Assembly: GCF_958295425.1 (NCBI RefSeq)
Contig: NC_081146.1
Span: 8,939,485-9,003,484, forward strand
Direction: 5' to 3'
Source of the DNA: Solea solea
Lineage: Eukaryota > Chordata > Actinopteri > Pleuronectiformes > Soleidae
DNA length: 64,000 nt
A program made the translations under genes and the position numbers. A model generated the notes under the pieces. That model did not search any database and had not been told where the DNA came from. It saw only the letters and a program-made list of their open reading frames with translations. The number at the start of each line of letters is the position of its first letter. Within the stretch, counting starts at the first letter, position 1. This document shows positions 25,320 through 38,882 of this stretch, one piece after another.

Positions 25320-27440
25320 TGATATCATCATGACTGAAAAACTCACTAATGAGATATAACCATGGATGACTCAGCTTTGACACAAAAGAGGACCCACTCA
25401 TACAAACAGAAATGAAGTGCAGAACAACTGATCTGATAGAAGATGAGTCATGTGGTGACATTAACACTGCAAACTAAATGAGTCCTCTTTGTCTAAACTA
25501 GTTTTTACTGCCTCTCTGGGACATCTGGTATAAACACTGACCTTGAGGAACCTACTTTCTGGGGATCCAGTTAGGTTCTTGTTGTTGTTGGGGTTTTACG
25601 GTCAGTGGCGTCTGTAAGGTAGTTGCCTCGTCTTCTTTCCCTTACCTTAACCTCCACCCTTTGTGTTTACATTAAGGTTAGGGATAGACATCAACTGGCT
25701 GAGGTTAGTCTGTCCAAATAATTGAAAGTCCCTGCAGTATTCTTACAAGAGTAGCAGTGCAACTGTGTGTGAGAGAGTGTGACACCAAACAAATATTAAA
25801 TGGAAAAGTGGCCAAAAAGAAGAAAATATGTTGCCAAGGTAACATTCAAAGCAGCCTGGGGAGTTAGTGTGTTTGTTTGTTGGTGAGCGTTATGCAGATG
25901 GTCTTTGTTGGACAGAGAATCTCTCTGCTCTCTCTCTGCCTGCAGCCTGCACGTTGTGTGTTCATGTATGGACTCATGCTTTACACCGTGGAGTCACTTC
26001 CCTCAGAATGAACAGCTTAATTTGCTGACTAGTCAGCGCTGCAGTCACAGGCTCTGGTTAAATAGCGATCCTGTGAAACAGTGACTCATTCACAGCCTGT
26101 TTCTCTCCAATCTCAGATTTGCTGTCCTGTTTCTAAGCAGTCTATTGCTTTGACACCTCACTTCATAATAGTATGTAACAAAAGTCATAAGTTTGGCCAG
26201 TTTTCACAAAGGAGGAGCTCAGCCAGTGTGACCTTCACATTCTTTGTGACTAGTCTTCACCAAGGACTTTTTCCTGTGATTGCTCACTTTGTCCTGGCAG
26301 CAAGTTCTTGGAAGAGTCAGAACTTCTTCCTCTAATGGAGAGTAACTGTGTTCATGGGAACCTTCAATGAAATGGATCGAGGAACAGTGAATGTCCTTAT
26401 ACGGGCATGTTGGTTCCTCAAAATCATGTCCGATTAATTGGACTCACCACAGGTGAACTTCATTCAACGTAGTGTAGAGACATCTTTAAGATGATCAAGG
26501 GAAATGTGACACACTAATGCAAGACCCATAGTAACTTACATGATGCCACATTTTGATGCAAGTTTTATCTTTAAAATAAATCCAAATGGAGCAGCAGCGT
26601 GTGTGTAGACTAAGGATTGAGTGTTGTTTTGTAAACACATTTCAAACAAGTGTAAGGATACATTTCTGGTGGTGCCAGGTGACTCAGTTGGTAGAGCTGG
26701 TGCCCTGTATTTGCAGTGATCCAGGTTGCATTCCACCCATGGTTCTTTGCTGCATGTCTTCACTCTGTCATGCTTCACTGTCCTGTCCAAAGAAGACAAA
26801 GGACACTTTCTGATTATGCTTAGAATTATTCTTTTACATTTCTTTAGAGGTGACAAAGTTGATCAAAAACCAAGGTCATGAGCTGGAATCTAAGCAGCCG
26901 CTTATTTTCATGTGTGTATGCTTTGACCTGATGACTCAACTATATGACCCCCCCACTATAGCTTTGCATTATTATGAGGCAATGAATTGTCTGTGTGATC
27001 TGTTAGTCCTATTGTCACTCACACACTCACACACACACACACTGGGCTCCTTATCACACCCAGCAACTAATGGAAAATCTGCCAGGAAGCACTGCTTAGG
27101 TGCAGAGGTCAAAGTCTGAACCAAAATTCGAAGCTTAGATGCCGATCAACACATTTGCAGAGAAATATGCTATGTTTTTTTTTTAATACTTTTTGTTTCA
27201 AATGTTCTATACTTGTTCCTTAATTCAAACACACGTGTAGTCAAAAGAAACACATCTCCTCTGATACTGTGATCTTCCCCCAGCCCAAAACAGATAAAAC
27301 ACAAAATCAGAGATCAGTTATTAAATAGTATCTGAGGAATTGTGTTAAAATCATTCATTGGAAATGAGTAATAATGGATTTGTCTTTTATGATACTGTAT
27401 GTACCACTGACTAATTCTTCCTGTCTCCTTCTCACCCATT
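25320..27440. other. intergenic spacer between gem and cdh17
   Basis: No coding region is supported. Apart from the SINE at 26668 and a short CA run near 27025 the sequence is unremarkable. Confidence 0.55.
26668..26830 (+). mobile_element. tRNA-derived SINE copy
   Basis: The A-box-like GTGACTCAGTTGGTAGAGC at 26680 and the body CTTTGCTGCATGTCTTCACTC match a very common fish SINE type (head, B-box-like GGTTGCATTCC, then a CTTTGCTGCATGTC body). Boundaries are approximate. Confidence 0.65.
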
Positions 27441-27585
27441 GGGTAAACAACGTGAAGGCAGGGTGATTAGACAATCATTAGATACAATAAAACATACCTG
27501 GTTAGCTCTGGGTTAACGTTTGACAAACAGGATGTGCTGTTCAGTCATCACTCTGTGGAGTCACCTACTTGATCTCCCCGGGAAG
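27440..27585 (+). promoter_or_regulatory. cdh17: putative cdh17 promoter and noncoding exon 1
   Basis: A clear donor (GGGAAG/GTAAGT) at 27585 ends a noncoding segment upstream of the signal-peptide exon at 29393. Just before it lie ATACAATAAAACATA, a CDX-like AT-rich site, and GGGTTAACGTTTGAC, which contains a GTTAAC core like an HNF1 half-palindrome. HNF1A and CDX2 are known regulators of mammalian CDH17; their use here is inference. Confidence 0.4.
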
Positions 27586-28539
27586 GTAAGTCGACACGCT
27601 CTCTCTTGGCTCTCTGTCTTGGATTTTTCTTTTAGGTATTTGGAGATTTTGTGTTTGTGTGTTTGAGAGTGGGACACAAACTGGACTGAATATGCTGATC
27701 CTCACAGGCTGAATCTGATATGTTGGATGTTCAAGGCTTTTTTTGAAAAAACAACTTGTGATCTTGATTTGACTTTGGCAAGACCATTTGTTGGCCCAGT
27801 GTCAGCATGTCTGACAATCAACCACTGGTTCTTTTAGGCTTTTTAGGCTCTTCTTGTCGCCAGACACTAGTGGAAAATCACTAGGACACTAGATTTGATT
27901 GAAGAGGAGCTGAAATCAAAACTGAAAGTCGGCAGTTGCGAAAGAGAGGGCCTGCGTTGCCCATATTATTCTATCATATACCTCCATCAATCCTTTGTTG
28001 GACAAACTGCAAATTATTCAATGTAAAAAATATTTTCCATATTGGATGTCAGTTATTTCATCGTAAGTTGACGTCAGTTACTTGCCGACACGTTGTCCTC
28101 GTTAAATGTATGTCTTTCAGCTAACATAGTGTATATAACAAAACTAAAATACTGACAAATGTTAGTGGGAAAAAGTCTCCAAACGTTGGAGTTCTGCTCA
28201 GAGGGAGTGTCAGGCGGTGAGATTAAGTATCAAGTCGTGTGCTGTGCAACAAAAAGGTCATTACCTTCAACTCAATGTCACCTTCACTCTCCCGTCTGAC
28301 TTCAGCCCTCTCTCCCATGTCAAACGTGTATGTGTTCCTCATATCCATGTTACATTTGATTATTTTACGTAAACTGTGTTGATCTTGTCAGATATTAATG
28401 AATATCAGTCACTTTCTGTTGTTGTTATCCAAAGCCTTTTCAGAGTTGAAGATAATTCTTACAGTACGCTCTACAGTAAAGATATTTATGTATATGTGTA
28501 TGTGTGTGTGACAAAAAAAAAATATCTACACACAGACAT

Positions 28540-28860
28540 ACATTCTTGTACAGCATTCTTAGGGAGGACACTTGCAGATTGTATGTATTTCCTAGTCCCT
28601 TGCCTTAAATCTAAACCTAACCCTAACACTAATTCTGAAACTAAACGGCCATTTTAAGGTGAGACGGAACATGACCAACTAAAATGTCTTCACTTTTGCA
28701 AATGTCCCTGCATCCTGTGGTTTTTAAGTTTTGTTCTTTGTTCCTCACAAAGATATCCATACAAGCATGGACACACCCATATTCTGGTACAGCTGTCTTC
28801 GTAAGGACACACAAAGACATTCCTAACCCCAATCTAAACCATCACAACTAAATGCCTTAA
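28540..28860. repeat. low-complexity repeat with CCTAACCCTAAC-type segments
   Basis: Two related half-copies read ...ATTCTTGTACAGCATTCTTAGGGAGGACAC and ...ATTCTGGTACAGCTGTCTTCGTAAGGACAC, each followed by C(C)TAACCCTAA-like text. A similar TAACCTTAACC block is at 38790. This is a dispersed repeat of the cdh17 intron, not a telomere. Confidence 0.4.
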
Positions 28861-29401
28861 ACCATAAATAAGATCAATTCTAATGTAATCTAAAGATATA
28901 CATACAAGTATTAATACACACACACACACATATGCATGTTCACTTTAAATTCCTTCAGCTACACACTAGACTAACCTTTGGGCTCATGGGTCATATTCAC
29001 ACCCACTGGAATACGTTTGAGTAAAGATCCTCTCTCAGTGTGGGATTGTACTCTCTGAGTGTAATCTCTGACACTTCAGTTTCCCCTGTCCACTCAGGTG
29101 GATGGTTCACTTGGTCATGTGGGCGTGTACTTAAAGTTCACAATGGGCTCAAAGTATGAGGACAGAGAGTAGATAGCACACGTGTGTTAACTCTGAATAG
29201 GAGAGGACGGCTTTTCTTCCATGTGTAAAGTTTCTTCAAAAACACCAGACATGTTGTTTCTCTGCTTCATGAATATTTGTATTATGTAAATGTTTCTGAT
29301 TTACACCCTCCTCTTCATGTCTCCTTTCTGCCTTCCTCCTTTTCACATCCTCCATATTTCCTCGTTGTCCTCCTTCTTCTCCGCCTTCCCAGGCTGTGAT
29401 C

Positions 29402-31048
29402 ATGAGATCCATGGTGCATCTGTTGTTGCTCCCCCTCCTGCTCAGCATTGTGAGTAGCACTGCCAGCTGCCACTGCAGCCCTTCCATGCACATTTGTATT
29501 AATGCTCAGAGGCATGAACCTGCTAAAGGTCTGTGAAACAGTTTGTGTGGATTCATGCTGTGATCGTATTCATATGTCAATTCTGGGTGGGGTTTGATAA
29601 TTGAAGTGTGTTCAATAAAATTAAAAAAAACAAAAACAAACAAATCCTGTTTGGTCACTAATTTAAAATGCTAAACCAAAGTGACAAGTTTTGTTAAACT
29701 GAGTGTGTGTCTGCAGACTTTGCTCTTGTGTCCCTCAGCAGAATATAGGAATGTCTCCACTTGTCCTGTAAATGTGGTTCAATAAATAACTGCCCCTTTA
29801 AAACCTGACCACAGCAAAAACAAATAACGAGAGAAGTGGGCGTCGGTGAGAGGAGTTCCCTTTTCTCTTTGCTGTATTCAGTGATCTTTGACCTTTGCTT
29901 CTGTGCTGTGATAGGCTGGTGGGAAGGATCTGGAGGAGAAGAAGGGCCCGTTTGAGGACACGATGCTCGATGTGCCAGAGGGAACACCGGTGCCATATCC
30001 CATGCACCAGGTACAACAAATGCAAATTGCATTCTTTTGTTTGTTTGTTTTGTTTGTTTTTTTACAAAAAATAGATTTTTTTTTTTACGAACTCCACATT
30101 CTCCAAATAAGATAAGATAAGATAATCCATTATTTGTTATTAAATACTATTAAATATGTGCAAGAAACAAAAACAAATGAAAACAAGATAAACGACAAAA
30201 AATATTAGTACTTAGAGAATACTCTAAGAGAATACTCTAAGTACTGTTGTTATTGCATGCATTTGTAGTCATTTTTGTACATAGTAAGTCAATATTTTAA
30301 GATTATTAGATTATTCCCATTATCTTGAGTTAGTTTTTTATTATTTTCAGATAGTAAGCCATAACTTTGAGTAAATTAATTTTTTTAACAACATTGGCAG
30401 AAATACTCATTGACAGATTTTCAGTTTCTTTGCCTTCATTATAGTTTAAGGAGGGATGTATGACTTGCGACATTTGTTATAATTTTTCAAATGATGACTG
30501 AACACGTTAGACAAAGCGTTTTTTCGAAACTAGTGTGTAGTTTGGATTTCATGTCACATGAATATACTACTACATATTTTGTGAGTTATTCGTAACTGAT
30601 TCTTAATCTTCTAACAAAAGCAAATGGTTTGAAAAGTGCTTTACAAAAAATGTAAAATGTGTCTGTTTTCTTCTCCCTCTCATCTTCACAGTTTCAAATG
30701 ACCCATCCAGATGTAAATAATTTCAGGCTGAGTGGAGAAGAAAAGGATGTCATTAAAATGTCAACGGATGGGTGGCTGTACCTGGAGAAGCCTCTGGACT
30801 GGTCCAAAGAAGATCATTACATCATCAAGGTAATGTGGTTTTCTGTCTTCTTGCACATAAACACACTGGACATGATTGCTGCCACCAATGACTCTTGCAT
30901 TTATGTGACCAGGTGGAGGCATTGGCCGGGGACCAAGTTGTGGACGAGCCAATTTTTGTGACCATCAATGTTTTGGACATCAACAACAATGCTCCGAGCT
31001 TCAACCAGACTTACTACACAGCGCTTGTTAGAGAAAACAGTCCAGCAG

Positions 31049-31091
<43 letters not shown>

Positions 31092-31313
31092 AATACTAAA
31101 ATAAATGTCAAAATCCAATAAAACTTCAAATCCATTCCATCTGTTAATCCAGTTGTTCCATTTACCCGTGTGTTTGCATCGGATCTGGACGACCCCGAGA
31201 CTCCTAATGCTCACCTGACATACAGCCTGGTCAACCAGTTCCCCAACATGAAAGACATCATCCTGTTCCAGATCAACCCCAACACTGGAGAGATCTCCAC
31301 CACAGAAGAAGGT

Positions 31314-31359
<46 letters not shown>

Positions 31360-33394
31360 CATGAATCCAGACACAGAGACACAGAACTTGGGAAAATATA
31401 TAATCTGTCCAGCTCTGCCTGTAATCTGACTATATAGTGACACTCTAAATCCAGATTAAACAGCTCATCTTGTGTGCTCAAGATTAACACGGGCTGAAGG
31501 CAGATTGCCTAATGTGTCTCGTGATGTCGATCACTGATTACTTTGAGTGAGAGTGATGCATGTGAGTGAATGTGAAGACATTCATCCTCACAGCTGTGTG
31601 CAGAATGATGTTTGTGGAAATAATGACGTTTGATTCATGTGTGTCTTTGAACAGGGGCAAAGATGCTAAAGGCCAGGGAGAGCATCCACTACAGCAGAGG
31701 AGAAGATCGGAGCCTTGACGCGCTGAAGACAAAGTTTAACGAATACTGTCCCGGGCCGGAGATTCCTTATGAAGAAAACCCTTTCTTCACCTGTGTGGAG
31801 AGAGCAGGTCTGTCTGACTACCTATTGTATACTTATTAATACTACTAGGATTCTCTTTCATTTCTTTAGGAAACCTTTGAGAGGTCGCTTAATCTCCCAC
31901 AATGTCAATACTCTCACTCTCTTTCCAAATCGCCAAGAAAATGAAACCAGTTCTTCCTTGGACTTTAACCTGGGCTTTTTTTGAGTCATGCTTCTCACAG
32001 ACAGATAAACAACCCAACAAACGCCAGCAAAAACATAGCCTCCTCAGTGGAGATTATAATTGGAAGATTTATATTTATAGTGCACATGTTTTCAACTCCA
32101 GAGCAAGCTTTCTGCTGTGTGCTATCTTAATAGATATACTTTTTGTGGGGTATTAAAGGCCATTGAGTGACTGATAAAAACAGACTGTAATGAAAAAGGG
32201 ACTGTCTGGCGATTAGTGCTGGGGGTGTGATTGATTGGGGTGTTGAGTAAGATGAGGTCAGCTGAGAAAAGTAGTTAAGCCAAATCCACGTGACTCAGCT
32301 CTCTGAAATTAAAGATCCATTAAACTGTGCTTGTTGTTTTTGTGTGCTGTGCTAATGCTTCCAATTGCAACCTTCTTCCTTCTCTGTGGCGACAGAGGTG
32401 AGGAGGAGGAGCATGGACCCCCTAAACGACCCGGACTACACCCTGTTTGTGCGCGTGCAGGACCTGGGAGGAGCGTCGGAGTCGGCTCTGAGTGGAAACA
32501 CCAGAGTTCACATCATTGTGCAGCCAAACCTGTGGGTCAACCCCGGACCCATATCTATAACAGAGCACCTGGATGTGACTTATCCTCTGAAGATCGCAGA
32601 GGTGGGTTGGTATAAATCATGTTCAAACACCTAAAGGGGTAGTTCAGTGTGTTCGTATGAGGTATTGGCATATTATCAACACTGACTTTGTAACATACAG
32701 TAGCTGCCAGCATGGACAGAACAAAACATCCAAAAAAACAGGAGAGAAAAGGGATAGAAACAGATGTTATCCACTTTTACCTGGCACATCTAACTGAATC
32801 TTGTGTCAGTACCTCATAGGACCTCACTTAAAACCTAAAATACCCTTTTAATATGTAATACCTCTATCCTTTAATCAACCACCCCATTGTGGGCTTCTCA
32901 TCTCTCTCTGGATGCAGGTTCAGTCCAATGACCCTGAAGCAATCTACAGCTTAGTGCAGAAAGAACGAGAGCTGAAATTCCCCTTCCAGATCACGGAAGA
33001 TGGAAAAATATTCCTGACAGAGGCTCTGGACAGAGAAGACAAGGACATGGTACGTGACACTTGCTCACTTTGCTAAAATAAACCTCTGAAATAGAGATTC
33101 ATTTATAAGGATTATTCCTGAGCTGCTGCTGCTGGTTTTATTTTCAGTACAATCTGGTGGTGTTCGCAAAGGATATCAATAATATGGAGGTAGATCCACC
33201 CATGGAGTTTCACGTCTCTGTGGAAGATGTGAACGACAATGCACCACAGTGTGAAAATGAGGAGAGTGTGTTTGAGGTGCAGGAGAATGAGCCTGTAGGT
33301 AAGAAATATGAACGATAAACAACAAAAAAGGAAACGTGATGGGGTGTAGCATCCTTTTAAATGTTCAAATCACATGCAGAAAAGAAACTCTAAT

Positions 33395-33448
<54 letters not shown>

Positions 33449-36400
33449 TGGCGTTTGCCACGTGCACGTACAGAGATTCACTTACACTCAGCGTTACAGT
33501 TTTTTTGTGCACCTTCACACCCAAGAACAGAAATGTCCCACTATCTGTTTTGTATTTAAAAACCCTGATTATGTCTGCATCAGAGCAGCAGTGATCACAC
33601 GATGAAAGAAGACGACAATAACAGACCACACAAAAAACATTTATATGCATTAAATATCCACCAAATAAGTGCATGAGAGAGAGAGAGAGCGCACGCTCTC
33701 TTTTCCGTGTTGTGCTTCCCTGTCCAGGAGGAAAGTATCCACACCATCATGTCTGTCTCATTCCATCATCAACTTCCTCTCCTTTTCCCCTCCTCCTATA
33801 GTCGAGACATTTTTGAGAGGTTGTGAGGCTTTTTAGATTTGATAATGTTTTGACACTGCTGGCATCCAGTGTGTTTCAGTACTACTGTCTGTGTTACTGT
33901 GCTGGTGATGCAACAAACCAGTATTTCAGTTAACATGTTTCCTTAATCTCTGATGACACTTCATGGTCATTTAATGTCTTCATATAATACATTTTTACTA
34001 CATATGGCTCCTGTAAGTTGTGGTTGTTGTGGTTGCAGGCAGCCTGATAGGACAGCTGTTGGCCCATGACGACGATAAAGCCGGGACACTGAATTCTCTG
34101 CTGATTTACACTATCGTGTCTCTGAGTCCACCTTCTGAATCCAGTATTTTCTCCATCGATGCTGCCTCTGGAAAAATCCAGGCTTTACGCATGCTGCAGA
34201 GAAAAGAACAGCAGGTCTATCACATGGATGTCCAAGTCAGCGATCCAGGTAACATGCAATACTATGATGTTAGGCTCTGTGTAGGTAAGTTAGACCTGGA
34301 GGACTCTAAACCCTTTTTTCAATTTTTTGAAATCTGTCACAGGTTTCAGTGTAACCTGTAAAGTTGTCATCAAGGTCATTGATGTCAACAATGAGATGCC
34401 ACTGTTTGAGGAGACTGATGTGAGTATTTTAACATGTCTCTTTATTGCTGATCTGGCTGATTGTCTTCGTGTTTCTGCCATGACGTGTGCCATGTGCTCA
34501 GTATGGCAGCCACACTCTAGCAGAGGACACCCCAGTTGGACACACGGTGGTGACCATCAGAGCCACAGATGCTGACGACCCCGACAGCGGCAGCTCCCTT
34601 ATTGAGTACCACATCTCTGCCGGTGACGATGATGAGGTTTTTGCTGTGGAGACGGACGGGAAAGGAGTTGGTCATCTGATCATAGCAAAGGTGCAGCATC
34701 ACCATCCCCTACAACACCCACACAAATACAGTTTCCAGCTTGGTAATAAGGGGATAATATTACAGTAATACTATGTTATTATAGTCATAGTAATATCCAT
34801 GTAGTTACTTGGTAATCTGTAGCATACCTTCACATAATGATGTTTATGGATCAAAATTCATAATTACCATATTATAAAGTTAAAATTGAATTGAATTCAA
34901 TTAATCTTGACTGACTCTGCTGTCACATTTCTGCTTCTCATAACCAGCTTGTGTTTGACCCAACAGCCTCTGGACTTCGAGTCCTCCACAACCTACAAGC
35001 TCCAGATTGATGCTCGTAACCCAGAGCCGCTGATGAAAGGTCTGGAGTATGGCCCCCAGTCCTCCACCTCCGTCACTGTGTCCGTCACTGACGTGGACGA
35101 GCCCCCGCAGTTTAGCGGGGACGTCTGGGATGTGTCTGTGCCTGAGGACATCACCAAGGGTTCAGTGCTGCTCACTGTGGAGGCAACGGACCCGGAGGGC
35201 AAAGAGATCAGGTAAACACACGCCACCAGCTGCTGAGCATCCCACTCACAACTGCTTTTAGTTAAACAGCTGCGTTATGAGGCTTGACTCGTGACTGGCC
35301 CTCTGTGTTCCTGTTCTTCGTGGTTGTTTAACAGCTGTAATGGATGACATGTTCCTTTATTAAAATAAAGATAACTCAGGTTCAATGCCATTTCTCCACT
35401 TCAGTTTGCAGGGTCATGTGTAGGTGAAGGGATGTCTCTTTTCTCTTTGAGGTGCAGGGTTAGGGCACATCATGGGGCGCCATTACCCTTCAAGTGGAGA
35501 TTTCTCAGGTCCAAACTTTACAGAAACATTTCTACAATTCTCTATTTAAGGAAACTTGTAGATAAAATGTAATTTTATTAGATGGATGCAATGAGCAATA
35601 TGTTATCACATATTTTCTGGTTTTGTGACTGTTCTCTTGTTTACATTGCATTTATTATGCAGTGTAGCAATACTGTATGCATTTAAAAAGACAGCTGACT
35701 GTACAAAATAATGTTTTTGATAAATGTTAAATAATGTGACATGGTTTCGTGATAATGTGCAAACAGTGTATGCGAGAATCCTGCAAAGTAATCAAAATTC
35801 CAAAAACAGAATTAATGCATAGAAGTTATGAAAACATGAACAAATAATAGTGTTGGCATTGCTGAGGTAAGTCAGATAACTTCTTGTAGGGCCGTACAGT
35901 TTTGTAGGTGAAGATTGCAACCATTATCCCTAACCTGGGTCACTTTTTCATTTTTTTTTAAAATTGATAATAATATTAATTATTATCATTATTAATTATA
36001 TTGGGTAAGTGGTAGAAAAATAAAGGAATAAATGCAATAGGTCCTTATTTTTTTTGAGTTAATAAAATATGCACTGTGCTGCTGTAACATAAAAAGAGAA
36101 TGATTTGTGATTCATTTATCAGTTCCATCCATCACCCTAAGGCTGAACCCTTACTTTAAAATGTATTTTTAAGTTTTATGTACATATTATTTTATTTTAT
36201 TATTATTAGTGTAACAGATAAAGATCACCACATGCTGTAAAACCTGAAGACTTAAAGCCATCCTCTTAAAAATAGACGAGAGACAACGTGTCTATGTTCT
36301 TCTGTACTTGATGAGCCGGACACAAAACTAGATGTTCTGATGAAAGTAGAGAGAGAACACCCCACACACATAGCTTGTGACTTGTTGCAAACAGACTATT

Positions 36401-38676
36401 GGTTGTTCTGTCATTTACCCAGGTTTGCACTGCTTTGTGTGTAAATTGCTGTTGTGTGTTGTGTAGTTTTAAGATTGACGGTGACACTAGTGGCTGGCTG
36501 GAGATCGATGCTGCCACAGGACAGATCAAGACCAAAGAGATCCTTGATAGAGAGAGCCTGGAGAACATTGAATTCACTGTGACTGCATTTGAGAAAGGTG
36601 AGATAATACAGACATGCACCTAGATGTAGCTACTTCTCAGTTTTATGCACACCACACAAGACCGAAGATAGAAAGGCCAATGTGCAACATTTAGTGGGTA
36701 TATTCTTACACACTGGACCTTTAAGAAAGCACATAAACACAAAAAAACAGATAAAACCTTTAAAAACAAAGAAGATTTGAGTCCAGACTGTCTCTCTCTA
36801 CAGAGAACCCAGAGATGTCGTCGGAGCACGTCGTGTCTGTCAATCTGCTGGATGTGAACGACAACTACCCCAAACTGACGGAGACCCAGGCCTTCATCTG
36901 TGCAGCAAAGCCTGAATCCATCATCATCGAGGCCAAAGATGGAGACAGTGCTCCTTTCTCCCAGCCCTTCACCTTTGCCCTTTCCCGGAAGTCACCCAAC
37001 TGGGATCTGCGCAACATTGATGGTATGTTAACATGACAAGTGACCAATGAAATCACAGACTGTGATACAGTACAAAGTGGGGAGAAAGACTGACTTCATC
37101 CTTGCTTCCATTGTCTGTCATTCAGGTTCTACGGCAAAACTGACCCTGAAGAAAACACAAAGTCAAGATAAAACCTTCACACTCTCCATTGATGTTAAAG
37201 ACAATGCAGGCATGGGAATCCCACAGTCATTTGAGGGTGAGTCCTACTGATCTTAATGACGTGTGACGTGTTCTTTCATGTCCTCGTCCACCACAAACAG
37301 GAGAGAGGAAGGATTTTCAGAACATTTCAGTATGATGCTGTGATGCAGTCCAGTGCAACACCACCACCAACCTCAGTAATTAACCCAGAGTATAGAGAAA
37401 ATTCATGGCTGTTCAAATGTACAACATATCAATATAATAATCAGTAAATAAAGATTAAAATAAATATAAAATATAAGTGAAGAGAAGATATTAACAATAT
37501 AAAGATATTTACATAATGCTTCTCACTATGGAAAGTGCAGTGGCACTGGATTATTGCAGACATGTACTTCACAGTTTCGTGCTGATATAGTGAGGGGGAA
37601 ATGTATGAAAATCATCCCCATTAAAGTCAGTCCACGACTGCTCTCTTTTCTCCACATTCTAGTGAGAGTATGTAACTGCACAGAGTTGGGTTACTGCTAC
37701 GTCGCACCAGAGGGTCATTCCTTCAAATATGGGATGGGAATCACCATCGGGATCCTGGTTGGAACTCTGGGATTCTGCAGTAAGTTTCACTTTTACATCT
37801 TTAACAACTTTGCATTACAGTACACTGACGATATGGTAAGAGTGTAATGTTATGGTAATGCTATCAAATTTGACCACTACAGTCGTCCTCAGGCAATATC
37901 TTGGTAAAAGCAATGGAGATTTTCTGAATATTACAAGGAAATTAAATGGTATTACACATACAGATAACTTTATTTATCCCCGTAGGGCATTTCAGTTTGC
38001 ACAGTCGCACCACTCCACACACAACCATTCACCAAAACACAAATCCAGGAGGAAACACTACATGGCATGTGGGAGAAAACGTACTTGGCATTATATTGTT
38101 CACACAATGCAGGGTGCAACAATGTTGAGCCGAGCTGGTCTGAAAAACAAGGTCAAATAATAAATAAATAAGTAAAAATACAGGGAATAATAACTGCCCA
38201 GGCTAAAATAAAGCCCATTGATGTATAGCACATAACCCTGAACCAAAACTCTTCAGGTTACATTGGCTCTGCGTTCAACATCGTGACAGCAGAAGAAAGC
38301 AAAGGACTTGGAGAATTGGTTTGCCTTCACAGAAAGTCTTTCAGGTGGCCTTAAAGTTCATTAGTAATTACGCTTTTGGCCTCTTTGATGACACAGAGAG
38401 AGTTCAGATCAGTCATTTGTATATATGTATATATATGACCTTTATATCAAACACTACATTGTTATTGTTCTGTACTGTAATGTGTTACATGTCCATTACA
38501 TTATGCAGTCAGATGCTATTATGAGTTGTTATATGTTGTTGTTGGTGGTGATGACATCAAGACTGTTTGTGTCTTTTTTTGCAGTTCTTGCCTTCATCAT
38601 AGTCATCTATCGTATAAATAAATCAAACAAGGGGAAGAAGAAAGGTGAAGCTGAGGTGGAGAAGCCCATGATATAG
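29402..38676 (+). CDS. cdh17: Cadherin-17 (LI-cadherin), seven-repeat cadherin
   Basis: Eighteen coding exons join in frame to 869 aa: 29402-29449, 29915-30010, 30692-30829, 30913-31048, 31153-31311, 31655-31807, 32396-32601, 32918-33049, 33148-33298, 34039-34248, 34343-34419, 34502-34690, 34967-35211, 36467-36597, 36804-37022, 37126-37236, 37663-37779 and 38585-38676. A signal peptide (MRSMVHLLLLPLLLSI) is followed by cadherin repeats whose Ca-binding linkers are visible: LDINNNAPSF, EDVNDNAPQC, IDVNNEMPLF, TDVDEPPQF and LDVNDNYPKL. A juxtamembrane Cys-rich stretch (VCNCTELGYCYVAPEGHSFK), one membrane helix (about 824-846) and a short basic tail of about 22 residues without a catenin site are the 7D/LI-cadherin plan. 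The protein gives Ca-dependent adhesion of epithelial, mainly intestinal, cells. It is 37 residues longer than human, explained by one extra exon (see findings). Poly(A) signal at 38877. Confidence 0.96.
31052..31089 (+). repeat. (TG)n microsatellite at the donor of the cdh17 intron before exon 31153-31311
   Basis: The run begins three bases after the donor GT at 31049, so the splice site passes directly into the repeat. Confidence 0.95.
31315..31357 (+). repeat. (AC)n microsatellite at the donor of the cdh17 intron after exon 31153-31311
   Basis: An AC run starts three bases after the donor GT at 31312. It is complementary to the TG run on the other side of the same exon. Confidence 0.95.
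33399..33445. repeat. (AT)n microsatellite
   Basis: About 23 AT units in the cdh17 intron 33299-34038. It is self-complementary and may be a polymorphic hairpin. Confidence 0.95.
35212..36466 (+). other. long cdh17 intron
   Basis: AT-rich intron sequence without recognisable genes or complete elements. Confidence 0.5.
37960..38160 (+). repeat. possible retroelement 3'-end fragment
   Basis: The phrase ACTTTATTTATCCCCGTAGG followed by GGCATTTCAGTTTGCACAGT resembles 3' ends of fish non-LTR elements. It lies in a cdh17 intron. Assignment is from a short similarity recalled from memory. Confidence 0.35.
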
Positions 38677-38876
38677 AGACCAGCGCACGTGCACACACAC
38701 ACACACACATACACACACAGGTTTGCGCATTATAGGACCTGCATTGACTTCTATTTATTTGGACAGCCTAAACAAAGCATGATCACTAACCTTAACCATG
38801 ACCAGTTGATGCTTATCCCTAACCTTGACCTAACCATCAGTCAAATCTTAGCCCTGAACTTCACCAGTTCTCCAGA

Positions 38877-38882
38877 AATAAA
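38877..38882 (+). terminator. cdh17: cdh17 poly(A) signal
   Basis: AATAAA in CCAGAAATAAAGTTC, 200 bases after the cdh17 stop codon. Confidence 0.6.
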
